Positions 19,274 through 29,700 of a stretch of DNA of 64,000 nt are shown piece by piece. The notes under the pieces were generated by a model. That model was given only the letters and a program-made list of their open reading frames with translations. It was not told the DNA's origin and ran no database searches. A program made the position numbers and the translations under genes. Source of the stretch: Ypsolopha sequella (taxonomy: Eukaryota > Arthropoda > Insecta > Lepidoptera > Ypsolophidae); assembly GCA_934047225.1 (NCBI GenBank), contig OW204012.1, forward strand, positions 868,001-932,000. The letters run 5' to 3'. Position 1 is the stretch's first letter. Every line of letters starts with the position of its first letter.

Positions 19274-19910
19274 CAGGGGTTTCCAAACAACGGCCCGCGA
19301 GCACTACCAATCCAGCCCACACCGCGGTCGCTGGCCGGACATGTCCCACGGAGAAAAAATAATTTTACAAAAAAAAAAACTTGTAAACAAAAACAGAATT
19401 ATGTTATATTGACTTGAATTATTGTCTACATTAGATTGTTTAAGTAAACTGAACAATAAATATAGACGTCACATATAGTACAATGTTTTCTGTTTAAACG
19501 AACTATATTCAGGTTAACGGAACCAGAATTTTTTTCTCGGTGCCGGTTTCTAGCCCGCTATTAGTTTATTTAAAATTCACAAAATTATAATAACAACGTA
19601 ATGTTATTTACGATATTAATAGAAACGTTATCATGCGTTTTTGTCTAAAAGTGGCGTTATTATAAGAATATTATTTATAACCCTATTTCAAGGTTTGTGT
19701 ACAGCACGCGCTTCGGCTAACTCCGTCTTGCCCGAGATACCAACCAAAATTGCGAAGTACACAAAAGATATCTCACTGACTGGTCCCAATACGAACATTA
19801 GCGCGTCAAAACTACAGTATATTGGTATGATGAGCTATCTAGGTCTTGGCTCTCGGGACTAAGTGGAGGAATCAGTGTGGCCCTTAGGCTAAAAAGTTTG
19901 GATACCCCTG
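19274..19910. mobile_element. hAT-like non-autonomous element, CLASP intron 1
   Basis: Ends caggggtttccaaac and gtttggatacccctg, with ggcccgcga just inside the left end as in many insect hAT elements. 637 bp, no transposase. Flanking 8-mers do not match well, so the target duplication is not confirmed. Confidence 0.6.
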
Positions 19911-20060
19911 ATTGTTCCCACCAAATACATAAATGTGAAAAGGGGGCCGAGTACAGTAACAAAGGCAGTGCAGGATTGTCGGTTGTTGTGTTATTTCTTG
20001 ATTTACGTTTTAAATGATCCTGCGCAGCAACAATAAACACGCTTCAAAATGATTGTGCAG

Positions 20061-21362
20061 GATAATTAACAAAGTAATGCATTAGACATCACAACTTTGC
20101 TAGATAATTAACAAAGTAATGCATTAGACATCACAACTTTGCTAGATAATTAACAAAGTAATGCATTAGACATCACAACTTTGCTAGATAATTAACAAAG
20201 TAATGCATTAGACATCACAACTTTGCTAGATAATTAACAAAGTAATGCATTAGACATCACAACTTTGCTAGATAATTAACAAAGTAATGCATTAGACATC
20301 ACAACTTTGCTAGATAATTAACAAAGTAATGCATTAGACATCACAACTTTGCTAGATAATTAACAAAGTAATGCATTAGACATCACAACTTTGCTAGATA
20401 ATTAACAAAGTAATGCATTAGACATCACAACTTTGCTAGATAATTAACAAAGTAATGCATTAGACATCACAACTTTGCTAGATAATTAACAAAGTAATGC
20501 ATTAGACATCACAACTTTGCTAGATAATTAACAAAGTAATGCATTAGACATCACAACTTTGCTAGATAATTAACAAAGTAATGCATTAGACATCACAACT
20601 TTGCTAGATAATTAACAAAGTAATGCATTAGACATCACAACTTTGCTAGATAATTAACAAAGTAATGCATTAGACATCACAACTTTGCTAGATAATTAAC
20701 AAAGTAATGCATTAGACATCACAACTTTGCTAGATAATTAACAAAGTAATGCATTAGACATCACAACTTTGCTAGATAATTAACAAAGTAATGCATTAGA
20801 CATCACAACTTTGCTAGATAATTAACAAAGTAATGCATTAGACATCACAACTTTGCTAGATAATTAACAAAGTAATGCATTAGACATCACAACTTTGCTA
20901 GATAATTAACAAAGTAATGCATTAGACATCACAACTTTGCTAGATAATTAACAAAGTAATGCATTAGACATCACAACTTTGCTAGATAATTAACAAAGTA
21001 ATGCATTAGACATCACAACTTTGCTAGATAATTAACAAAGTAATGCATTAGACATCACAACTTTGCTAGATAATTAACAAAGTAATGCATTAGACATCAC
21101 AACTTTGCTAGATAATTAACAAAGTAATGCATTAGACATCACAACTTTGCTAGATAATTAACAAAGTAATGCATTAGACATCACAACTTTGCTAGATAAT
21201 TAACAAAGTAATGCATTAGACATCACAACTTTGCTAGATAATTAACAAAGTAATGCATTAGACATCACAACTTTGCTAGATAATTAACAAAGTAATGCAT
21301 TAGACATCACAACTTTGCTAGATAATTAACAAAGTAATGCATTAGACATCACAACTTTGCTA
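20061..21362 (+). repeat. 42-bp tandem array, 31 copies
   Basis: Unit gataattaacaaagtaatgc plus attagacatcacaactttgcta, spacing exactly 42 bp over 1302 bp. All units look identical by eye. It lies in CLASP intron 1. Confidence 0.95.
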
Positions 21363-21512
21363 GAAAAGCCAAAGTGACATTGAACTGTGGTCGCATGATG
21401 ACGTAAAACACAATTAAAATGCGTTTTACCTGTAAGCGTAAATGGAATGGGATTTTTTCGACATACTCAACGTATTTTTGTTAAACATTGCTATTATACC
21501 CCTCAATTGTCT

Positions 21513-21551
21513 TCCCAATAATGTGTCATTCGGCATGACACATTATTGGGA
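21513..21551. other. Perfect 17-bp hairpin
   Basis: tcccaataatgtgtcat, loop tcggc, then atgacacattattggga. No mismatches. No T-run follows. Confidence 0.9.
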
Positions 21552-21771
21552 GGAAAATTTTTTCGCGTATTAATTTGAACGGTCATTTTGCGTAGATTTG
21601 TAGAAATATAATAGTTTTTGATTAATTTTTAGGGTTCCGTACCCGAAGGGTGCCAAACGGGACCCTATTACTAAGCCTCCGTTGTCTGTCTGTCACGGGG
21701 ATCTACAGCTTCAGCCGTTGCAAGAATTAAGTTACTGAAATTTAATAAAACGCTATATTTACAGAAATAAA

Positions 21772-22068
21772 ATTAATTTCGCCATTAATTGAATTTTAGA
21801 TTTGTAACTATTGTAAATTGAATTCATAATTAAGTATAAAGACGGGTCCTATACGCGACATGTTTCGAATTCCTTCCGAAATCGTTGTCAAGCGAGCGAG
21901 GGTCTGTCGTTAGCGACGTTTGTGCAAGGACTTCGTCCGCTGACGATAGACCCTCGCTCGCTTGACAACGAATTCGGAAGGAATTCGAAACATGTCACGT
22001 ATCGCGAAATAAATTCATGTTAGTCGATCCGTCCTTATACTTAATCATTAATTGAATGGCGAAATGCA
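21772..22068. mobile_element. Foldback element, CLASP intron 1
   Basis: Outer arms tttcgccattaattga / tcattaattgaatggcgaaa enclose a longer inner palindrome (acatgtttcgaattccttcc ... ggaaggaattcgaaacatgt), including gagcgagggtct / agaccctcgctc. About 297 bp. Confidence 0.75.
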
Positions 22069-22797
22069 AGGTAAAAAAAAAGAACAATGGAATTTCGGCA
22101 AACAATTTAAGCGCAAGGCGCTCCCGCCATTCTTTTGGTAGAAATAATGACTCTAGAGTTGACACTCTTTGTGTCCGCACTAGTAACTGAACCACGAGGA
22201 CGGCAGACAAGCTAAAATCTTCCCAAAAACAACACTCACAAGAACAAACTGATATAACTTTCCCACTCGTTTATAGTTCTGTTGAAACCTTCAGCGAATA
22301 CACCACACAATTATAAACATATCTGTAACATTCAGTGCGCTATAGGACGTTATGTGCGTATGAGACCACATCTTAAAGCGATTGTCGGATATACGGACGA
22401 ATAAAAACTAATGCCGGCGTTCCGCTGATTACGCGAAGAGATGTTGCATCACACAAGACAGTGCGCGATATCTTTCTAATGCGCGATGTATATCGAGCCT
22501 TATAGGTTCCACCACACATGGCGTTTGGAAAGTTTTGCATATTTTTACGGAATAAAATTAGTTAGAAGTTGAACTACCTACATTGTGCATCTTTTAAATT
22601 TGACACAAGTAACACAATTATCGAGAAACAAAAATCTGAAACATCATAAAATCACCGAAAATGTCATTAGCGATAGCAAAAGTATCCTCGTCAGACAAAT
22701 GTGAAAAATAAGGACAAAATGAAATAACAATCTACAAATTGAAATGTAAAGAATTTATGAATAGGGGAGATGACAGGGTAAAGAAAATATTATTCTA

Positions 22798-23056
22798 TTT
22801 AGTCCGTCATTTAGATTATCAAAAAATATTGGACACATATTTTTTCTTTTGTCAATCAAACAAAAAATTACAGAGATGAAGCGCGATAAAGTTTGGGAGT
22901 GGGGGCTGGTGACGTCACGCCTAGGGAAAAAGTGTACTTAGGCGTGACGTCACGCGGAACTTTAGCGGGCTATATCTTCATCATTTTTTGTTTAATTGAC
23001 AAAAGAATAAAATACGTGTCCAATATTTTCTCATAATCTAACTGACGGACTAATTA
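22798..23056. mobile_element. Foldback MITE, CLASP intron 1
   Basis: ttagtccgtcatttagatta and its counterpart taatctaactgacggactaa, arms about 110 bp, with an inner CRE-like palindrome (ggcgtgacgtcacg). No coding capacity. Confidence 0.8.
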
Positions 23057-23418
23057 GAATTTTTCAGTCAGAACTTGTTAAAGATATAATCCGCAATGGT
23101 ACGATCTTTCAGTGGAGCGCAATGTTAACTATATGCAAGGCAATGACGCGTGACAAACCGACGGACCGTGCGCTCTTTAATAATGAGGGTAAGAAACATA
23201 ATGCATTATATTATGATACATCCATACCGCTCTACCGGCATCGCTGTAGACTGAAGCATTCTTTATTGTACTGTACACACAGAAACATGGATACAGATTA
23301 TATTTACATTGAAACAATACGCACATTGGCGAGCTTATAATGAGATTTCTTCTACCAAAACCAAGAAATACAGCCTGAGGGAAAAATTGAAACAAAAAGA
23401 CCAAATATGTTAATGAAA

Positions 23419-23910
23419 TCCCACTAATATTATAAATGCGAAAGTTTGGATGGATGTATGAATGGATGTTTGTTACTCCTTCACGCCGTAACTACTGAAC
23501 TGATTGGCCTGAAACTTTGCACAGATGTAGTTCTAGACCTGGAATAGCACATAGGCTACTTTTTATCCCATAAATCAGTTTTCATGGGAACAAGAAATAG
23601 TGACGTTCAGAGACGAGGCTCGGCCTTCAGCCAAACATACTATAACTAGGGGATTAAATCAGTTATTAAAGACCACCAAAGACACATTAGCAAAGGATTA
23701 ATTCAGAGAACAAAAATAGTGTCGATCAGAAAAGCGGCTCGGTCAAAGACACTATGTAAGGGATCAAATTAGAGATGATGAGAATCAAAAACACTCCATA
23801 TCTCCAAACCAGACTCAGGTCAACTACGTACTAAAAAATTAATGATCTAAAAGTGTTTACAACTATACAAAAACTTAATCAACGCGGGCGAAGCCGCGGG
23901 CAAAAGCTAG
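23419..23910 (+). mobile_element. Non-autonomous Helitron
   Basis: Begins TC (tcccactaatattataaatgc) after an A and ends CTAG before a T. A GC hairpin (gcgggcgaagccgcgggc) lies 8 bp before CTAG. The internal text (cgccgtaactactgaactga, cataggctactttttatccc) is typical of the abundant small Helitrons of Lepidoptera. 492 bp, no Rep/helicase. Confidence 0.85.
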
Positions 23911-23911
23911 T

Positions 23912-24088
23912 TAGTAATATTTTATTTTATTTTATTTATTTATTTATTAACTACATTACACTATCTTAACAGCTAGGCCAATGCGATAGTGCAGCTAACA
24001 TATAATTAAACAAAACTACTATGGCATAAAAACAATAGACGTAGTACATATTTACAATTTTCACCCTAAACTACAAACACATAATACA

Positions 24089-24119
<31 letters not shown>

Positions 24120-24345
24120 TTATACATAACAAATAATATACAACGCTGTTCTTGTGAATTCACTCAGAGAACAGAGAAATATGTCTGTGTGATCGTGGAT
24201 CCTGTTGAGCAGTTGTAGCGCTCGCGTCAGGGGACAATAAAAATATTACAAACGATCACATCAAGCCAGGGCCGGATTTAGGGGAGGGCAACCGGGGCTA
24301 TAGCCCCGGGGCCTCCACAAGAGAGGGGACCCCACAATAGTGGCT
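23912..24345. other. Repeat debris, poly-A and possible hAT end
   Basis: (tttta)n then an AT-rich stretch resembling a reversed LINE tail, a 27-base A run near 24,093-24,119, and cagggccggatttagggg at 24,268, which resembles a hAT terminus. No partner end was found. Confidence 0.4.
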
Positions 24346-24756
24346 CCGCCAATAAATTAAAAATATTGATTTTAGTGGACTGCATGCGAAGCGTCAAAAT
24401 GGCGAACTATACCAAGTATAAAAATTTGGAATGCTTGTTATTCCACAAGTTTTATCACACAATTGCCAAAAAACACGAATTATAACAATAAGATAATGTT
24501 ATTGTGGGTATTCCTAGTTTTGTTTTTTGTTATAGTAATACATATGAACACTTATGGAAACAGCGGATATATGATCGATCTAGAATTGCCTGGGCAAATC
24601 GTAATACGCCGATTTCCACGATATGCCGGTGACATAGAAGGGCTGATCGGGTAAAAAAAATGTTCATGTCTGCGGGTTCGTTTCTTTGAGAGAGTTGTTC
24701 AGTATGAACAGTACATTGTACTGACCATTCTGACAATCATAAATTTCATAAAAAGA

Positions 24757-24962
24757 TTGGATTTTACCTTGTATAATATATATTTTACCTATCATTATAA
24801 TCGTAAATATATTGCTACATAAATTAAATAAACCTTTAATTTAGTTCATGTACATTTATTATTTTATTACATATATTTTCTTTATTACATTAAATTTGAC
24901 GTGTAAAAAGTGTATATATCTATACCTGCTTTGCAAAATAAACTATTTGAATTTGAATTTGA
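24757..24962 (+). mobile_element. LINE 3' end with (TTTGAA)n tail, copy 2
   Basis: Same 3' UTR as 3480-3756 and 41,885-42,197, ending ctatttgaatttgaatttga. Confidence 0.7.
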
Positions 24963-25000
24963 AGAACTTGTTATAAAACCAAATAATTGAATTGAAGCTA

Positions 25001-25078
25001 AATGGTTACACTTGTAACCACTGCGACCAACACTACAGAAATGGTTACACTTGTAACCACTGCGACCAACACTACAGA
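25001..25078 (+). repeat. 39-bp tandem duplication
   Basis: aatggttacacttgtaacca plus ctgcgaccaacactacaga occurs twice in succession. Confidence 0.9.
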
Positions 25079-25229
25079 TATTTTCAAGAGTAATGTTGAT
25101 ACTAGAGCAGGAAGAAAGATCTAGATTAGTTTTAGATTTGGTCTGTTTATTGAACTACAACTTGAGGATGGTGAACTTATTTCAGATAACTCTTAGTAGA
25201 TATTACACAGGCAGGATGTTTAGTCACTG

Positions 25230-25450
25230 AAAAACAGAAAACTGGTGATGTACTTCTAAAAACTCGACCGGGTTGCCCTAGGAGGACGTATGCTGATCAA
25301 ATGGGCGACATTACTATGCAAGAGCAATGTCAAAAGGACCCGGAATAGCAGAGATTGTATGACTAGATTAATGGATATAGGAACGAAGCAGATGGATATC
25401 TGTAGTCTCTGCCTACCTCTTTGGGAGACAGGCGTGAGTTTAAGTATGTA
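25230..25450 (+). pseudogene. RTE-type LINE C-terminal fragment
   Basis: Reading KTGDVLLKTRPGCPRRTYAD...Q, then stops, then cctacctctttgggagacaggcgtga near 25,430, a tail sequence common to lepidopteran RTE-like LINEs. Several stops; fossil. Confidence 0.5.
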
Positions 25451-25789
25451 TTAATAATTTGTTGGCCCGAGAATGTCTCATACGAAACCGGTCGCCTAAA
25501 CTAAAATAAAAATAAATATTTGTGGAATAAAAGTACAGGAATTTGTGTATAATTTATAGTTAGGCTAAGAACAAATCCTTTCACATTAACTGGTGGTAAT
25601 TTTCATCCGTGGCTCAATTATATTCGTGTGTTAACTATATTTAATATACAATATGATTTCTTGGTCGAATTGATTATAGTAATCAACTTAACTGGCACTA
25701 CCCTTAAAAACTTTTCCCATCACCAAAGGTTAACTGGGAGAGAATGCTAATTAACAGTTTACTAACACAATTATATATTTAAATGAAAT

Positions 25790-26058
25790 TTAGGTAAATC
25801 AGTAAGTTGAAGTGGCAGTGGACTGGCCATATTTGTCGCCGACGTGATAACCGTTGGGGCCGTAAGTCATTGGAACGGAGACCATGTACAGCAGAGCGCA
25901 GCGTAGGCCGCTCTCGTGCCCGCTGGACTGACGATCTGAAGGACGTTGCGGGTGGCGGCTGGATGAGGATGACTGAGGACCGCCAAGAGTGGCGCAATAT
26001 TGGGGAGGCCTGTGTCCAGCAGTGGACGAATAGGGGCTGATGGGTGGATGGATGGATT
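25790..26058 (+). pseudogene. RTE-type LINE ORF C-terminus and (GGAT)n tail
   Basis: The frame 25,807-26,040 reads MKWQWTGHICRRRDNRWGRK, SVGRSRARWTDDL, then WRNIGEACVQQWTNRG and stop. K-W-x-W-x-GH, RWxxDL and W-x-x-x-(G)EAxVQQW are the conserved end of RTE-clade LINE polymerases. The stop is followed by tggatggatggat, the usual 3' microsatellite. The 5' part is absent (truncated). Confidence 0.85.
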
Positions 26059-26358
26059 ATCTCATTATATAAGTGAACATTGTATTTGTTCTTTATGAGA
26101 AATAAACGTCTTAAACCATTATTGCCTTTGTGTATTGTAAATTATTTTGTTCAATAAATTATTTATATACGTATATACATACCACCCTCATGACGAACCC
26201 GTGCTGCCAAGCGACCACTCGCACCGAGAGAAAGAGACAGAGAGGTTACAGGTCCAAATTTGCAGGATTCCCTGGACAGACTGACTGACTTCAGGGCCTC
26301 GCCACTACTCTTCATCCAAGATCTCAGCGACAATTTCCATCAGCGCGGTAGTAACTAC

Positions 26359-26916
26359 AGTAGAGCCACTGAGTGATGGCGCCTATGACGTTTAAATGCC
26401 TACAAAGTATCGTAATTATTTATAAGCAAGTGTGAATTGAAAAATGTAATACTTCATTGTTGATAGTGATGTACTACTTGTTTCGGTTATTATTTTTCGA
26501 TTTGAATGTTGCTTTATTGTGCAATAGAATTCGTAGAGAAACAAAGATTTTTTTTTTTAAAGTTTCTCTTTTTTTATAGGTCGTGTTTGAGGTCGCCAAG
26601 TTGCGCAATAATATTTAATTAAAAACAAAACAATGACGAAGTTAAACTAAACGAAAATAAATGATAGTAAAATACTTTTTTCGATTTAGATATTTAAACA
26701 TCTCTTGGGGGCCCCGGGGCACTACACCGCATAGCCCTCCGATAACTACGCCACTGGTTTTCGCACATTTTCCTTTTGTATCGTTATGTTGAATGTTGAA
26801 TGACGTGTCTAATGTTGAGTAAACTCACACTTGATTTTTATTTTTAACCGAAATTTGAAATGTACCTCATCACTAAATGCAGCTGTCATAAGTGCCATCA
26901 CTCAGTGGCCCTACTT
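26359..26916. mobile_element. TIR element B, copy 1
   Basis: agtagagccactgagtgatg and the reverse complement gccatcactcagtggccctact bound about 558 bp. A near-identical copy is at 33,334-33,889. Its right end is 41 bp from the CLASP exon 1 donor. Confidence 0.85.
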
Positions 26917-26956
26917 TAGGCGTGGAGCTAATCGTGAACAAAAAAACGCAAGTTAC

Positions 26957-27148
26957 CTTGAAGTTCCCGCCAGCGAGCCACTGGTTGAGAGCGTCGAGGA
27001 GCTGCGCCGCGGTGTCCGGTGTGATCTCCTCCTCTCTCCGCACCAGCTCCACCAGCTGTTCACCGAGCTGCTGCCGGAGACGGAGGTCTGGTCGCGTCAG
27101 TAGCGGCAGCGCTGCCTCCAGCGACGCTGGAGTCGGGTAGTGCGCCAT
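26957..27148 (-). CDS. CLASP: CLASP exon 1 (first coding exon), N-terminus
   Basis: 192 bp from ATG (complement of 27,148) to donor ttcaag|gtaact, phase 0. It encodes residues 1-64: MAHYPTPASLEAALPLLTRP, DLRLRQQLGEQLVELVRREE, then a helix DTAAQLLDALNQWLAGGNFK. CLASP TOG1 begins with the same short helix, a D-x-R-x-x-x-x-x-E-L helix and D-x-L--WL-x-x-x-N-(Y/F)K. The ATG is immediately preceded by cacttctccag, a good 3' splice site, so a non-coding first exon probably lies at higher coordinates. CLASP proteins bind growing microtubule plus ends and the cell cortex and promote rescue. Confidence 0.88.
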
Positions 27149-27204
27149 CTGGAGAAGTGGAGTGGAGGGGGTAAAGCGTTTGGCGTCTTATTTAACCCTC
27201 TGAT

Positions 27205-27400
27205 TATTCTTCACTAGCTATTGCCAGCGGCTTCGCTCGTGTAGCATCTTCATTTATCATCAGTTTTCGGCTTGGAGCCTATATTATGTTGACCAGGGTC
27301 ACTATGATTGTAATAAAGAAAACTGCATCCAAATCCGTTGAGTGGTTCTCGAGTTAAAACAGTACAGACAAACAGATATTGATAAATTTAATCTTTTGGT
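27205..27400 (-). mobile_element. Helitron-like fragment
   Basis: Reading the minus strand, the text runs tgtctgtactgttttaactc ... ggtcaacataatat ... gagcgaagccgctggcaatagctagt, the same family as 45-262, and ends gctag-t. Confidence 0.55.
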
Positions 27401-27529
27401 GAAATTTGGAAAGCGTCTTGATGAAAACAGTCGCCTGCAGTTTAAGCTCCAAGCTTATTTGTAAACGACTTTAACTTCTATGACACCGCAATAAAAACTA
27501 CCAGTCAGTAGCCTGTGATGCCGGCGTCC

Positions 27530-27900
27530 GTCCGTACACTGTTTGACACTCATCCATCCATCTTGTAGGTGGTAGAACTGATGCCGGGCTCGACTGTGGA
27601 GGTCTTGGTCTTGGAGTACTTGGAGACCCCCTCGAAGTAATTCGGGGGAGAGTAAGAGGACAGCTCACAGGCAAAAAACTAGGAGGCCCACCATGCCTGG
27701 GACCGATGGATGGCGGTATATCCATCCCTAATAGCCGGGCCTTATATGGAACAGACTGGTGACTGGTGCACTGGTGCGAGGGTTCCGGCACCGCGCTCAC
27801 CAACCCGCCTGCCCAGCGTGTGTGAGTATGGGCAATTCTTCCAGGATGACCGCCGGGAGAGGCTTATGTCTACTATGTCCAGCAATGGACGAAGTGTTTG
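27530..27900 (+). mobile_element. LINE 3' region, copy 1
   Basis: gtcgactgtggaggt-like start, cgggggagagtaagaggaca, gcctgggaccgatggatggc, ccggcaccgcgctcaccaac, then ccagcaatggacgaag. The same block is at 54,110-54,415 (+) and 54,513-54,862 (-), where it ends in (ggat)n. Open frames through it are accidental. Confidence 0.6.
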
Positions 27901-28194
27901 ACACTAATATTTTATTTTTGTTATTTCTTTACACCAACCGGTTTCGTCTCTGGTCTGAGGGTTTCGTATATCAATTAATTTTCAATTATAATTTTTATCT
28001 ACATAAATGAACATGGTTGTTCACAGCACGTAGTTCACGTTTTAAATACCTAAAAAAAAACTTGAAAATTAATTGATATTAATAAAATATTGTGAACCAG
28101 TGTACAAGTGTGTTATCATCAGGTTGCTTTCCAAAGTGACACTTATTTCAAGATTATCAGTTTAAAATCTTTGTATATTGCTTTGTATGTACTA

Positions 28195-28457
28195 TAAAAG
28201 GTATTTCAATTTAAATTGAAAGTAATTTAGGAGGTGATTCAGTATCGTTAATACATCACATTCCACTGCAAAGTACTTTTTTTTGAGCAAACTTTTTCTT
28301 CACTTGTCCATACAAACTGAGTCAGCTGATCGGACCACTTTGTAATGAAAAATGAAAAAAAGTTCGCGCAAAAAAATGTGCTTAGCAGTGTAATGTGATG
28401 TATTAACGATCCTGAATCACCTCCTTAATTACTTTCAATTTAAATTGAAATACCTTA
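28195..28457. mobile_element. Foldback MITE
   Basis: aaaaggtatttcaatttaaa and tttaaattgaaatacctta, with arms of about 100 bp interrupted by mismatches (aggaggtgattcagtatcgt / acgatcctgaatcacctcct). Confidence 0.8.
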
Positions 28458-29279
28458 TATACGGTATTTAAACAACAAATACTGTAGTTTTCGGGTAACG
28501 TACTCAAATACTCAACCAATTTAAACTTTCAGTTTGGTTTCACAAATTGTGTAGGTTTATAATTTTTTAAATAAGTTTATAATTTTTGTTCAAATTATAC
28601 AAAGTGAAATTTAATCAAACATCGAATTCATACTGGAGACTCAGTTAGCGATCAGGGACACGGTTCAATGATTCTTATTTCCAAAATAAAAAAAGTTTTT
28701 TTCCCTTGCAAACTGAACTAGTTCAAATACAATTCTTAGTACAAGCCGTCCGGAAGACACAACTTTTTTTTTAACATTGTTCCTGTTTCCAATATGAATT
28801 GGGGCGGTTCATTAAATTTCACGTTATATGGATTATTTGAATGGTACAGAACCCTCAGGGCGTGAGTCACACTCCCACTTGACCGGTTCCATATTATCAA
28901 GTTATTAGGCTGTAACATTTAAAATAACTTACCTTTCACCACAGGCTCTGTTTATCCACAGATAAATCCAAATAGTCAATGGTCATACAAAAAACTGTCA
29001 CCACTGAAGTCCCTAACATTGCATTAACACTCCTGTCTCCTGAGCACTGAGGTCCACTTTAGAATGCACTGTCGACAGTTCCTACTTAACACAAAGCCAC
29101 TAGACGTATGGACTATCACATCTCTCGCTAATCACTAGGGTTGCCGCGGAGATTACCTGAAAAAAGTTTAAAAATTTATTTAGTTTTACCATAGACGAAC
29201 ACCATGGTTTTACTTTAATTAAAATGTGATAATAAATACTTTTGCTTTAAAAGCTTTTTTTAACCGTTTTATTATTATA

Positions 29280-29700
29280 TATATACAGATTCTTACGGAT
29301 ATTAAAGTAGAAATTGACCAGTAGTGGGCAGTGACCAAATGTAGGACGATTCCCAAGTTCTCAGTTCAATGTCAGTCAAAGGGGGGTGACTTGACTGACA
29401 TTGAACTGAGAACTTGGGAATCGTCCTACATTTGGTCACTTGGTGCCCACTACGGAGCCGGACTAAACAGACAACACTGACCGACAGACAGACCCTTCTC
29501 TACCTTCACCAGATGAGAGCAAAAAGGTAGGTAAACTAAATAGGTTAAGTTTGTCAATTTATTGTTAACTCTATTTTATTTATGATATTATTCTATATTC
29601 GACTGACGACGATCCCAAGTGGGTCGAAATATATATCGAAAATTTTCTTTTTTATTCAATTTCTACTTTAATATTCGTAAGAATCTGTATATATGTATAA
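29280..29700. mobile_element. Penelope-like foldback, second family, copy 1
   Basis: The ends cagattcttacggatattaa and ttaatattcgtaagaatctg are inverted. A second internal palindrome at 29,330-29,445 repeats tgaccaaatgtaggacgatt in both directions around gggggg. The right half carries a hammerhead-like block (29,598-29,645). Copy 2 is at 56,850-57,355. Confidence 0.6.
29598..29645 (+). ncRNA. Hammerhead-like motif, second family
   Basis: CTGACGA at 29,603, helix II gatcc-caagt-gggtc, then GAAAT and ATATATC. It has the same one-C insertion between box 1 and helix II as the motif at 17,541, though the helices differ in sequence, which argues for conservation of the fold. Confidence 0.45.

Noticed and set aside
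15281..21362. CRISPR-like regular repeats
   Set aside because: The units abut directly with no unique spacers, there are no cas genes, and the genome is eukaryotic.
23122..23404. Overlapping frames of ~72 residues on both strands
   Set aside because: No homology features, no splice sites in phase, adjacent to MITE and Helitron.
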